Program-made: the position numbers and the translations under genes
NCBI GenBank assembly: GCA_027365225.1
Contig: DAHXNV010000004.1
Location: 45,875 to 94,474 of the forward strand
Reading direction: 5' to 3'
Source of the DNA: Gammaproteobacteria bacterium
Lineage (GTDB): Bacteria > Pseudomonadota > Gammaproteobacteria > Steroidobacterales > Steroidobacteraceae
DNA length: 48,600 nucleotides
In this document: positions 35,043-42,933 of the stretch, piece by piece
How the letters are laid out: every line of letters starts with the position of its first letter
How positions within the stretch are numbered: the stretch's first letter is position 1
The notes under the pieces: model-generated
Database searches by the model: none
What the model saw: only the letters and a program-made list of their open reading frames with translations
What the model was told of the DNA's origin: nothing

Positions 35043-35070
35043 TTGCTAAATTAGGGAGACCTAATATACT
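35043..35070 (+). promoter_or_regulatory. promoter of the DUF2892-RND operon with ArsR operator in the spacer
   Basis: -35-like TTGCTA (35043-35048), a 16-base spacer and -10-like TATACT (35065-35070). The inverted repeat ATTAGG-GAGA-CCTAAT (35050-35065) fills the spacer and touches the -10. With flanking bases, 8 of 9 arm positions pair. A dimeric ArsR repressor bound here would block polymerase. Transcription would start near 35077, 48 bases before the DUF2892 start. This is the AT-rich spot in an otherwise GC-rich region. Confidence 0.68.
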
Positions 35071-35124
35071 GGCTGTCATCGCGCCCGCCCGGATGCGCTG
35101 CGGGCGCGCGCACAGGAGAAGGTC

Positions 35125-35325
35125 ATGACAGTCGATCGGATCATATTCGCCTTCGCCGGCACCCTCGTGCTGCTCGGTGTGCTGCTCGCCTGGCTGCTCG
35201 GTCCATGGTGGCTGCTCCTGCCGGGGCTGATCGGGATGAACATGCTGCAGGCGGCCTTCAGTGGCTTCTGTCCGCTCGCGCGCATCCTGAAGCATTTCGG
35301 CGTCAGGCCGGGTGCGGCGTTCTGA
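35125..35325 (+). CDS. DUF2892 (YgaP transmembrane-type) small membrane protein
   Basis: A 66-residue protein that is almost entirely two membrane helices (about 5-24 and 27-43), followed by GFCPLARILKHFGV. This Cys-containing signature is shared with the membrane half of the E. coli rhodanese YgaP and with the DUF2892 proteins of BigR operons. The rhodanese domain itself is missing. AGGAGA precedes the ATG. It is the first gene of the operon controlled by the divergent ArsR repressor. The exact biochemical role is not known; a sulfur or thiosulfate link is inferred from context. Confidence 0.87.
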   Translation: MTVDRIIFAFAGTLVLLGVLLAWLLGPWWLLLPGLIGMNMLQAAFSGFCPLARILKHFGVRPGAAF

Positions 35326-35338
35326 GCGGCAGCGAGCC

Positions 35339-36421
35339 GTGGCGCGCCGAGCCGGATACTGGGCCGTCGTTGGCGCGTGCGCGCTGACCGCCGGGCTGAG
35401 CGGGTGTGCCGCGCGGCACGGCCCGCCGATGCGCGCCGCCGGCGCGCCGCTGAGTGCGGTGCGCGTGGAGCCGCGCAGCACCCTTGCCGAACGCGGTTTC
35501 GACGGGATCGTGCACGCGGTCGAGCGCGCAACCCTGAGCGCCCAGACCGGCGGACGGGTCGCGGCGATCTACCACGACGTCGATCAGTCCGTGCCGGCCG
35601 GGGCGCTGTTGATCCGGCTGCGTGCCACGATCCAGCGCGCGGATCTGGCGCAGGCGCGAGCCGCGCTGCATGCGGCCCGGGCGCGGGCCACGGAAGCCGA
35701 CACGCGTTACCGGCGCATCCGTGCCCTGTACGAGCAGCGGGTCGTACCCAAAGCGGACTTCGATCAGGTGACTGCCGCGCGCGCCACCGCGGTCGCCTCG
35801 CTCCACGCGGCGCGCGCGGCGCTCGCCGCCGCGGCCGAGGGGGTCGATTACACCGAGATCCGCGCGCCCTTCGCCGGCGTGGTGAGCGCGCGCATGGTCG
35901 AGGTGGGCGAGGCGGTCGCCCCCGGAACGCCGCTGATGCGGGTGGCGTCGCTGACGCATCTGCGGGTGCTGACGAGCGTGCCGCAGTCGCTGGCCGGCAC
36001 GATCAGGCGGCTCGGCAGGGCCACGGTCAGCTTCGACGGTCGCTCGATCGAAGCGGCTGACGTGACGGTCTATCCGCAGGCCAGCGCCGGCGCCAATGTT
36101 TTTCCGGTGCGCGTGTCGTTGCCGCAGCCGATCCCCGGGCTGTTTCCGGGCATGGTGGTGCGCGTGCGGTTCCCGACGGGCCGGCGCACGGAATTGCTGG
36201 TGCCGGCGAGCGTGATCGTGCGCCGCAGTGCGGTGACCGCCGTGTACCTGGTGCAAGCCAACGGTGACACGCTGTTGCAGCAGGTCAGGCTCGGGCGCAG
36301 GGTCGGCGGGCAGGTGGCGGTGCTCTCGGGGCTCGCCGCCGGCGAGCGGGTCGCGCTCGATCCACTGGCGGCCATGCGCCGGCTCGAGCCGTTCCCGGTG
36401 CTCACCGGGAGCGCGCGGTGA
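35339..36421 (+). CDS. RND efflux periplasmic adaptor, lipoprotein
   Basis: A membrane fusion protein of 360 residues with an N-terminal lipoprotein signal ending in LSGC (Cys23). A lipoyl half (TGGRVAAIYHDVDQSVPAGALL), a short coiled-coil hairpin (about 95-165) and the second half (YTEIRAPFAGVVSARMVEVGEAV) are followed by beta-barrel and membrane-proximal domains. I chose the GTG at 35339, which gives a compact signal peptide. A GTG at 35312 in the same frame overlaps the DUF2892 gene and would add 9 basic residues. The stop overlaps the pump start. Confidence 0.87.
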   Translation: MARRAGYWAVVGACALTAGLSGCAARHGPPMRAAGAPLSAVRVEPRSTLAERGFDGIVHAVERATLSAQTGGRVAAIYHDVDQSVPAGALLIRLRATIQRADLAQARAALHAARARATEADTRYRRIRALYEQRVVPKADFDQVTAARATAVASLHAARAALAAAAEGVDYTEIRAPFAGVVSARMVEVGEAVAPGTPLMRVASLTHLRVLTSVPQSLAGTIRRLGRATVSFDGRSIEAADVTVYPQASAGANVFPVRVSLPQPIPGLFPGMVVRVRFPTGRRTELLVPASVIVRRSAVTAVYLVQANGDTLLQQVRLGRRVGGQVAVLSGLAAGERVALDPLAAMRRLEPFPVLTGSAR

Positions 36422-39400
36422 GCACGGAGCTCGGATTCAGCGGGCGGCTCGCCCGGCGCTTCCTGCATCATCAGATCACCCCGCTGATCGCGATCGTGGC
36501 CGTGGTCGCGGGGCTGTTCGCGCTGGCCGTGACCCCGCGTCAGGAAGATCCTGACATCAATGTCACCTTCGCCAATGTGTTCGTTCCATTTCCGGGGGCG
36601 TCCTCGGCCCAGGTCGAGCGCGAGGTGAGCACGCCCCTGGAGCAGGTGCTCGGCGCGGTCCGGGGCATCAAGCACATCTATGCCGTCTCGCGGCCGGGGC
36701 TCGCGGTGATTACCGTGCAATACCGGGTCGGCCAGCCGCGCACCGCCGCCATCGTGCGGCTTTACAATGCGATCTATTCGCATCGGAATCTGTGGCCCGC
36801 CAATTCCGGCATCCTCAGGCCGCTCGTGCGGCCGATGGGCATCGCCGATGTGCCCATCATGACGCTGACGCTCTGGAGGAATGATCCGAGCCGCGGCTCC
36901 TACCAACTCGGTCAGGTGGCGCACGCCATCGAGACTCAGCTGCAGCGCGTGCCGGGCACGCGCCGGGTCCACACGATCGGGGCGCCGCGCGGCATCATGC
37001 GGGTGCGGCTCGATCCGGGAAAGCTTGCCGCCTACGGGCTCGCCGCCGGCGAGATCATGCACTCGCTGCAGGCGGCCAACCTCACGCTGCAAGCCGGCTC
37101 GCTGATCGGCGATGACCGGGTGGTGCCGGTCCAGGCCGGACAGTTCCTGGCCGACCGCGCCGCGGTGGCGAATCTCGTGATCGGCGTTCACGCTGGACGG
37201 CCGGTGTATCTCGCCGACGTCGCCGACGTCGCCTTCGAGCCCGATGCGCCGCATTCCTACGTGTGGTTCGGCACCGGGCCGGGCGCTGCCCGGCGCGATC
37301 TGCCGCAAGTCAGTTACGCCCCGGCGGTGACGATTGCCATCGCCAAGAAGACCGGCACGAACGCCGGCACCGTCGCGGCCGGGGTGCTGCGGCGCCTGCG
37401 GCAGCTGCGCGGCACGTACATTCCCGCGGGAGTGCACGTCACTGTGACCCGCAATTACGGGCACGGCGCCGACCAGAAGGCGAGGAAGCTGATCGAGAAG
37501 CTGATCGAGGCCACCGTCTCGGTGGTGTTGCTCGTCATGCTCGCCATGGGCCGGCGCGAGGCGGTCGTGGTCGGGGCGGCGGTCGGGGTCACGCTGATGG
37601 CGACACTGTTCGCCTCATGGGCGTGGGGATTCACCATCAACCGGGTGTCGCTGTTTGCGTTGATTTTCTCGATCGGCATCCTGGTCGACGATGCGATCGT
37701 GGTGGTGGAGAACGTCCACCGGCACATGCGCCTCGGCGGCGGTACGCTGAGCGACATCATTCCGGTGGCGGTCGACGAGGTCGGGGGTCCGACCATTCTC
37801 GCCACGCTGACGGTGATTGCGGCGCTGCTGCCCATGGCCTTCGTCGGCGGCATGATGGGTCCCTACATGAGCCCCATCCCGATCAACGCCAGCTCCGGGA
37901 TGCTGATCTCCCTCGCCGTGGCGCTCATGCTGACCCCGTGGCTGTGCCGCAAGCTGCTCGGCGGCCGTCATATCGAGGCCACCGAGCACCGCCCGCAGTT
38001 GCCGCTGCTGCCCCTGTTCCAGCGCGTGGTCGGCCCCTTTCTCGCCGGCTCGCGCGGCCGCCGCCGCCGCCGCTGGCTGTACGCGGCCATCGGCCTGGCG
38101 ATCCTGGCGGCGTTGAGCCTGGCGCTCACCGAGTCGGTGGTATTCAAGATGCTGCCCTTCGACAACATGTCGGAGTTCGAGGTGGTGGTGGAGATGCCGG
38201 TCGGCACCACCGTGGAGAGCACCGCGCACGTGCTCGATGAGCTGGCGCAGGTGATCGCGCGGGTGAAGCAAGTGAGCGACTATCAGGTCTATGCCGGCAC
38301 TCACGCGCCCGTGAACTTCAATGGCCTGGTGCGCCAATACTATCTGCGGCGGGCACCGCGCTACGGGGAAATCGCGGTGGAGCTGGTCCCGAAGAGCGAG
38401 CGTCGTCTCCAGAGTCATCGGATCGCGCTTGCGGTGCGCCCGGCGCTGGCCCGGGTGGCGCGCCGATTCGGGGCGGATATCCAGGTGGTGGAGGTGCCGC
38501 CGGGACCGCCGGTGCAGGCGCCCATCGTCGCGGAGATTTTCGGTCCCAGCTACGCCGTGCAGCGCGCGCTCGCGCTGCGGATCCGCAAGGTGTTCGACAG
38601 CACGCCGCACATCGTCGATACCTACGACACCGTCGATGCGCGAGCCCGACGCCTGGTCGTCGCTGTCGATCGGCAGAGGGCCGCGTTGCTCGGTGTGTCC
38701 CAGGCCCAGATCGCGCGGACGCTCTCCATGGCGCTCTCGGGATATGACGCCACTTACGTGCACATCGGATCGGAACGACACTTGATTCCGGTCCGGCTCG
38801 AGCTCTCTCCGGCGCGCCAGGCAAGGATCAGCCAGGTGCTCGCTCTGCGGGTCCGGGCCGTCGATGGGGCGCTCGTGCCGCTCTCGGAGCTGGTGCGGGT
38901 CCGCAAGCGCGCGTGGGACGGCGCAATCTATCAGAAGGATCTTATGCCCGTGACCTATGTCATGGGGGATATGGCCGGTCCGCTCGACAGTCCTTTGTAT
39001 GGCATGTTCGATATCGCCGCGAGGCTGCGCGGTCTGAAGGTCGCCGGGCAGACCCTGGAGCAGCGCTTCATCAGCGCACCGGCCAATCCCAACCGCTTCG
39101 CGGTGAAGTGGAGCGGGGAGTGGCAGGTCACCTACGAAACCTTCCGGGACATGGGGATCGCCTATGCGGCGGGGCTGGTGCTGATCTACCTGCTGATCGT
39201 GGCGCAGTTCGGCTCGTACGTCGTGCCGTTCATCATCATGGCGCCGATCCCGCTCACCATCATCGGGGTGATGCCCGGGCACGCGCTGCTGCACGATCAG
39301 TTCACGGCAACCTCCATGATCGGGATGATTGCGCTGGCCGGCATCATCGTGCGCAACTCGATCCTGCTGGTCGACTTCATCGACGGCGCGGTGCGGGCCG

Positions 39401-39657
39401 GCTACTCAGTGGAGGAAGCGGTGGTGCGCGCCGGTGCGATCCGCGCCAAGCCGATCGCGCTCACGGCGGTGGCGGCGATGCTGGGCGCGGTCTTCATCCT
39501 GTCCGATCCGATCTTCAACGGACTGGCGATCTCGCTCCTGTTCGGCATCTTCGTCTCGACGCTGCTGACACTCGTCGTGATTCCGATTCTGTACTACGTC
39601 TACCTGAAGCGTAAAGAAGCGCGCACGGTGCGCGCGAACGCGGCGCACGCCCCATGA
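36418..39657 (+). CDS. RND efflux pump, inner-membrane transporter
   Basis: A 1079-residue HAE1-like RND transporter. The GTG start forms a GTGA overlap with the adaptor stop. Helix 4 carries Asp424-Asp425 in ILVDDAIVVVENVHRH. Helix 10 has Arg979 in GIIVRNSILLVDF where AcrB has Lys940, so the basic residue of the proton relay is conserved in charge. Two large periplasmic loops are present, and an Arg-rich linker (GRRRRRW, about 550) precedes helix 7. Neighbours (persulfide-type repressor, DUF2892, SQR remnant) suggest export of a reactive sulfur compound or a thiol-reactive toxin. That is inference only. Confidence 0.92.
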   Translation: MSTELGFSGRLARRFLHHQITPLIAIVAVVAGLFALAVTPRQEDPDINVTFANVFVPFPGASSAQVEREVSTPLEQVLGAVRGIKHIYAVSRPGLAVITVQYRVGQPRTAAIVRLYNAIYSHRNLWPANSGILRPLVRPMGIADVPIMTLTLWRNDPSRGSYQLGQVAHAIETQLQRVPGTRRVHTIGAPRGIMRVRLDPGKLAAYGLAAGEIMHSLQAANLTLQAGSLIGDDRVVPVQAGQFLADRAAVANLVIGVHAGRPVYLADVADVAFEPDAPHSYVWFGTGPGAARRDLPQVSYAPAVTIAIAKKTGTNAGTVAAGVLRRLRQLRGTYIPAGVHVTVTRNYGHGADQKARKLIEKLIEATVSVVLLVMLAMGRREAVVVGAAVGVTLMATLFASWAWGFTINRVSLFALIFSIGILVDDAIVVVENVHRHMRLGGGTLSDIIPVAVDEVGGPTILATLTVIAALLPMAFVGGMMGPYMSPIPINASSGMLISLAVALMLTPWLCRKLLGGRHIEATEHRPQLPLLPLFQRVVGPFLAGSRGRRRRRWLYAAIGLAILAALSLALTESVVFKMLPFDNMSEFEVVVEMPVGTTVESTAHVLDELAQVIARVKQVSDYQVYAGTHAPVNFNGLVRQYYLRRAPRYGEIAVELVPKSERRLQSHRIALAVRPALARVARRFGADIQVVEVPPGPPVQAPIVAEIFGPSYAVQRALALRIRKVFDSTPHIVDTYDTVDARARRLVVAVDRQRAALLGVSQAQIARTLSMALSGYDATYVHIGSERHLIPVRLELSPARQARISQVLALRVRAVDGALVPLSELVRVRKRAWDGAIYQKDLMPVTYVMGDMAGPLDSPLYGMFDIAARLRGLKVAGQTLEQRFISAPANPNRFAVKWSGEWQVTYETFRDMGIAYAAGLVLIYLLIVAQFGSYVVPFIIMAPIPLTIIGVMPGHALLHDQFTATSMIGMIALAGIIVRNSILLVDFIDGAVRAGYSVEEAVVRAGAIRAKPIALTAVAAMLGAVFILSDPIFNGLAISLLFGIFVSTLLTLVVIPILYYVYLKRKEARTVRANAAHAP

Positions 39658-39727
39658 GTGATGGGCCGCTGCTCGCGGCAGGACGGTTGGTTTCTCGCCT
39701 CGGAGAGTCTCTCCACGGAGGTCTGTC

Positions 39728-39994
39728 ATGGCACACGTAGTCATCATGGGCGCGGGCCTCGGCGCAGTGCCGTGCGCCGACCCGATGCGCAAGGGCCTCG
39801 GCGCGGCACACCGCCGTAGACTCCTCGGGTCATCGGCATTCTGCGAGTTCACCCCGTCGAACCGGTGGATCGCGGTGGGCTGGCGCGAGAAATACTTCCC
39901 GCGCACGCTGCGCAGCGGATCGACCGCGCCCGTTCATGAGCGCTACGTATGCAAGGCGCTCGGCGCCCACACACTGAAGGACCTGCGCTCATGA
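39728..39994 (+). pseudogene. sulfide:quinone oxidoreductase remnant with large in-frame internal deletion
   Basis: An 88-codon ORF. Residues 1-53 (MAHVVIMGAGLG near the start, FTPSNRWIAVGWR at the end) match the FAD-binding N-terminus of SQR-type flavoproteins. Residues 54-88 (EKYFPRTLRSG, ERYVCKALG) match their extreme C-terminus. Roughly 340 residues between, with the redox cysteines and quinone site, are missing, and the two ends are joined in frame. The last Gly of the FAD motif is Ala (GAGLGA), and the stretch after AAHRRR has drifted, as expected of decay. Yet GGAGG lies 6 bases before the ATG, and the stop overlaps the tolC ATG. It may survive as a translated coupling peptide. Confidence 0.75.
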
Positions 39995-41292
39995 AGGCAC
40001 TGCACGGCGCTCTTGCCGGCGCGCTGCTCGCTGTCGCGCTCGCTCTGTCCGCGCCGGTGCGCGCCCAGACCCTCGAGCAGGCCTGGCGCCTCGCGGCCGA
40101 ACATGATCGGACGCTCGCGGCAGCCGCCGATGACGTACAGGCGGCGCGCTCCAGTGCGAGGGCCGCACGCGCCGGACGCTGGCCGAGCATCCGGAGCCAG
40201 GCGAGTTATACCCGCTTTGGGCAGACACCCGAACTCGACGTGGTGACGCCGGCATCGGCGTTGCGATCCGGACCGATCTTCAAGAATGACCAGTACGTCA
40301 GTGCGTCGGTGCAGGTGCGCCTGCCGCTGTACAGCGGCGGGGCGATTCGCAACGGCATCGACGCGGCGCGCGCGGGTCTGAAGGGCGCATCGGCCACCGA
40401 GCACGCCGTGAGTGCGGACGTGAAGCTCGAGGTCGCCGACGCGTACGTGGCGGTGTTGCGCGCACAACGTGCGCTCGGCGTGACACGGGAAAGCGTCACC
40501 AGTCTCGCCGCGCAGGTGCGCGATGTGCGGGCGAAGTACCAGCGGCAGGCGGTGGCCAAGAGCGATCTGCTGGCCGCGCGCGTGGCGCTGGCGAATGCCC
40601 GCGAGCAGCAAGTCGCAGCGGACAATACGCTCGCCATCGCCCGGGCCAGCTACGAGCGCCTGCTCGGGGCGCCGCTCGATCGGGTGCCGCACCTGGATCC
40701 GAGGTTGCCGGTGTTCGCCGTCGACAGTCTGCCGCTTGCGGCATTGCTCGCGCGCGCGCTGCACTCGCGCCAGGAGCTGCGGGCACTCGGTGCGCGGGCC
40801 GCGGCGCTCGCCGCCCGCGCCCGCGTCGTCGATGCGAGCCGTCTGCCGCACATCGTGGCGCTCGGCGGCTATACGCACTTCGACAACCAGATTCTCAATC
40901 ACCAGAATTTCTCGATGGTCGGACTGGGGTTCACCTGGAAGCTGTTCGACGGCGGTGCGGCGGGGAACGCGGCGGACGCGCTGCGGGCGCGCAGCCGTGC
41001 CGAGCGGCAGCGTCTCGCGGACCTGCGCTCGCGGATCGAGCTCGCCGTGCGAGCCGCCTGGCTGCAGCTCGCCGCCGCGCGCGCACAGATCGAGGCGTCG
41101 CGAGCCGCCACGGCGCAGGCGGCCGAGAATCTGCGCATCTCGCGCGAGCTGTACCGGGTGGGGCTCGCCTCGAACACGCAGGTGCTCGAGGCCGTGACCC
41201 TGCGCGCCGAGGCCGCGCGCAACTATGACGATGCAAGGCTCGATGCGGCGCTCGATCGGCTGCGCCTGGCGTACGCGGTCGGTGCGCTCTGA
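39991..41292 (+). CDS. TolC-family outer-membrane efflux protein
   Basis: A 433-residue TolC-fold protein with a signal peptide ending near APVRAQ (about residue 25), two helical repeat halves, and motifs AGRWPSIRSQASYTRF, VRLPLYSGGAIRNGIDAARAG and FTWKLFDGGAAGNAADALRARS. No lipobox is present, unlike the outer-membrane factor at 26190. The ATG shares ATGA with the stop of the SQR remnant, and AAGGA lies about 10 bases upstream. It is the last gene of the operon and completes the tripartite pump. It converges with the K+ channel gene with 7 bases between the stops. Confidence 0.9.
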   Translation: MKALHGALAGALLAVALALSAPVRAQTLEQAWRLAAEHDRTLAAAADDVQAARSSARAARAGRWPSIRSQASYTRFGQTPELDVVTPASALRSGPIFKNDQYVSASVQVRLPLYSGGAIRNGIDAARAGLKGASATEHAVSADVKLEVADAYVAVLRAQRALGVTRESVTSLAAQVRDVRAKYQRQAVAKSDLLAARVALANAREQQVAADNTLAIARASYERLLGAPLDRVPHLDPRLPVFAVDSLPLAALLARALHSRQELRALGARAAALAARARVVDASRLPHIVALGGYTHFDNQILNHQNFSMVGLGFTWKLFDGGAAGNAADALRARSRAERQRLADLRSRIELAVRAAWLQLAAARAQIEASRAATAQAAENLRISRELYRVGLASNTQVLEAVTLRAEAARNYDDARLDAALDRLRLAYAVGAL

Positions 41293-41299
41293 GGCGCGG

Positions 41300-42532
41300 C
41301 TATCCGAGCTTCAGCAGCTGAGTGATCAGCGCGTCGGTTTTGATTTCCTCGCCGCTCAAGGCCATCGCGAGCAGCTCGCCGCCGAGCAGCGGCAGCGTCA
41401 GGAGCACGTCGGGACGGGTACGCGCGACCCGGCCGGTGTTGCGCGTATCGCTCACGGCCGCGACGGTGCGCAGCTCGGCGTTCATTTCCTTGGCGGCGAG
41501 CACCACGAACGCGTTGTACGAATCGTCCTCGCTGAGGGCGAGCACGGCGCGCGCGGTCTCGACGCCGGCGCGGGTCAGCGTCTTCGCATCGCTGCCGTCG
41601 CCGACGACCACGTCCTCGCTCGGCTCCTCCTCCTCGGCCGGCTTCTGCGCAACGATGTGTGTGACGCTCAGGCCCCGGGTCATCAGCGCCCGGACGGCAT
41701 CGTGGGCGAGCGCGCCGTCGCCCACGACGATGATATGCGCGACGCGCTTCATATTGGACTTCCTCCGCGGTTGCACCAGATTCATCAGCCGCTTGTCGAT
41801 CAGCGGGGCGGCAATGGCCGGCAGGGCCGTGGCAAATACACCCAGTCCGAGTGCGATCAGCGACATCGTGAACAGCCGCGCCTCGCGCGTCACCGGAACG
41901 ATGTCGCCGTAGCCGACCGTCGACATCGTCTCGACGGCGAAATAGGCCGCGTTGGTGTATGAGGTGATATGCGGCTGGAATCCGTCGCCGAGAAACATCG
42001 CGCCGAATGAGCCGTAGCCGAGCGTCAGCATTACCGCGGTGAGTGCGAACACCGTGGCGGTCGCGAGGCTGCTGCGATCGAACGCGCGCCGCGCCGCCAG
42101 CAGCAGCAGCAGCTGCACGACGGTGAAGATCTCGAGCGGCCAGGAGGCGCGCGACAGGGGTGAGACCTCCAGCGCCAGCGTCGCCAGGGTGAGCAGGAAC
42201 GCCATTACCCAGGCGAGGCGCGAACGCCAGAGCATGCCGAACGCCACCAGCACCAGCAGCACGCCGATGCCGATGTGCGAGAAGTCGCCGATCCGCAGGC
42301 TGCCGATTCCGCCGGCGAATGTGATCAGGGAGGGGGTCGAGAACAGCTGCATCACCGAGTGCAGCGAGCCGAGCGCAATCAGAATGTGCAACACACCCTG
42401 GAAGCCGACCAGGATGGCGAGCGGCACGTGGGGAAACCATGCGCGCGTATGCAGCTTCCGTTCCACATGGCGTTGCTTCTTGCGCAGCCAGGCGCGCTGG
42501 GTATCGAGCCACTTGAGAGTCGCGGGCCTCAT
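41300..42532 (-). CDS. voltage-gated-type K+ channel with RCK (TrkA-N) domain
   Basis: A 410-residue channel with about six membrane helices (about 35-240), a selectivity filter STVGYGD just before the last helix, and a cytoplasmic RCK domain starting at AHIIVVGDGALAHDAVRAL (about 265-410). The second half contains ARAVLALSEDDSYNAFVVLAAKEMN. The plan is like E. coli Kch. I chose the ATG at 42532; the preceding in-frame codons are low complexity. On the - strand a -10-like TATAGT is present at 42753-42758, but no good -35 is visible. Confidence 0.87.
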   Translation of the reverse strand: MRPATLKWLDTQRAWLRKKQRHVERKLHTRAWFPHVPLAILVGFQGVLHILIALGSLHSVMQLFSTPSLITFAGGIGSLRIGDFSHIGIGVLLVLVAFGMLWRSRLAWVMAFLLTLATLALEVSPLSRASWPLEIFTVVQLLLLLAARRAFDRSSLATATVFALTAVMLTLGYGSFGAMFLGDGFQPHITSYTNAAYFAVETMSTVGYGDIVPVTREARLFTMSLIALGLGVFATALPAIAAPLIDKRLMNLVQPRRKSNMKRVAHIIVVGDGALAHDAVRALMTRGLSVTHIVAQKPAEEEEPSEDVVVGDGSDAKTLTRAGVETARAVLALSEDDSYNAFVVLAAKEMNAELRTVAAVSDTRNTGRVARTRPDVLLTLPLLGGELLAMALSGEEIKTDALITQLLKLG

Positions 42533-42933
42533 CGCTCCTGTGCCCCGATCCGCCCCGGTAGCGGCAGCGCCGCCGCGCACGGGTGCGGTGCCTGCGAGCG
42601 GGGCTTGGCCCCGCGAGTGCGGGCGGCAGCACGGACAGCGCCGGGGAGCGGCCAGCCGGTCCTGCCGCTCATGCGGGCCCGTGGGGTCTGCGTGGTCTGC
42701 GGGTTCTGCATGGCTGCACTGCCGATCCTGGCGTCTCCTTCAACGTCTCAACACTATAGCAGGACCGGCTCGGCGCACAGCCGAGTGCGACGGAACGGCG
42801 TGCGCTTGCGCCGGACACGCGGCGCGGCCGCTGGCAGCGGCCGCTGCGCGCCGGTACAGTAGCGTCTTTCGCCGTTGCCGCGCATCGGCGTGCCGGACTC
42901 GCCGCGGCGCAGATATAGAAAGGGGGGGTTGCG
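42533..42933. other. 401-base divergent intergenic region with two perfect hairpins
   Basis: The gap lies between the K+ channel and the Asp-box protein. It contains a 7-bp hairpin GCGGGGC-TTG-GCCCCGC (42598-42614) and a 9-bp hairpin GCGGCCGCT-GGC-AGCGGCCGC (42824-42844). A 60-codon - strand ORF (42711-42529) ends in an ATGA overlap with the channel gene but has no good ribosome binding site. The promoter-like motif for the + strand gene is listed separately. No other gene is seen. Confidence 0.5.
42855..42870 (+). promoter_or_regulatory. promoter-like motif TACAGT-AGCGTCTTTC before the Asp-box gene
   Basis: The -10-like TACAGT is directly followed by AGCGTCTTTC. Nearly the same string (CATAGT-AGCGTTTTTC) lies before the M61 gene at 47777-47792, and both genes also share a poly-G Shine-Dalgarno (AAAGGGGGGG here). 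The shared 13 bases AGTAGCGTYTTTC suggest a common promoter or start region. No convincing -35 is present. Confidence 0.45.

Noticed and set aside
36418-39657. Heavy-metal (CusA-like) assignment for the second RND pump
   Set aside because: Helix 4 Asp-Asp and helix 10 Arg979 are of the drug/HAE1 kind, and no metal-binding motifs were seen in the pump or its adaptor.
39702-39714. Palindrome GGAGAG-T-CTCTCC before the SQR remnant as a terminator or operator
   Set aside because: The stem is only 5 bp with a 3-base loop, there is no T-run, and it contains Shine-Dalgarno-like GGAG, so no function can be defended.
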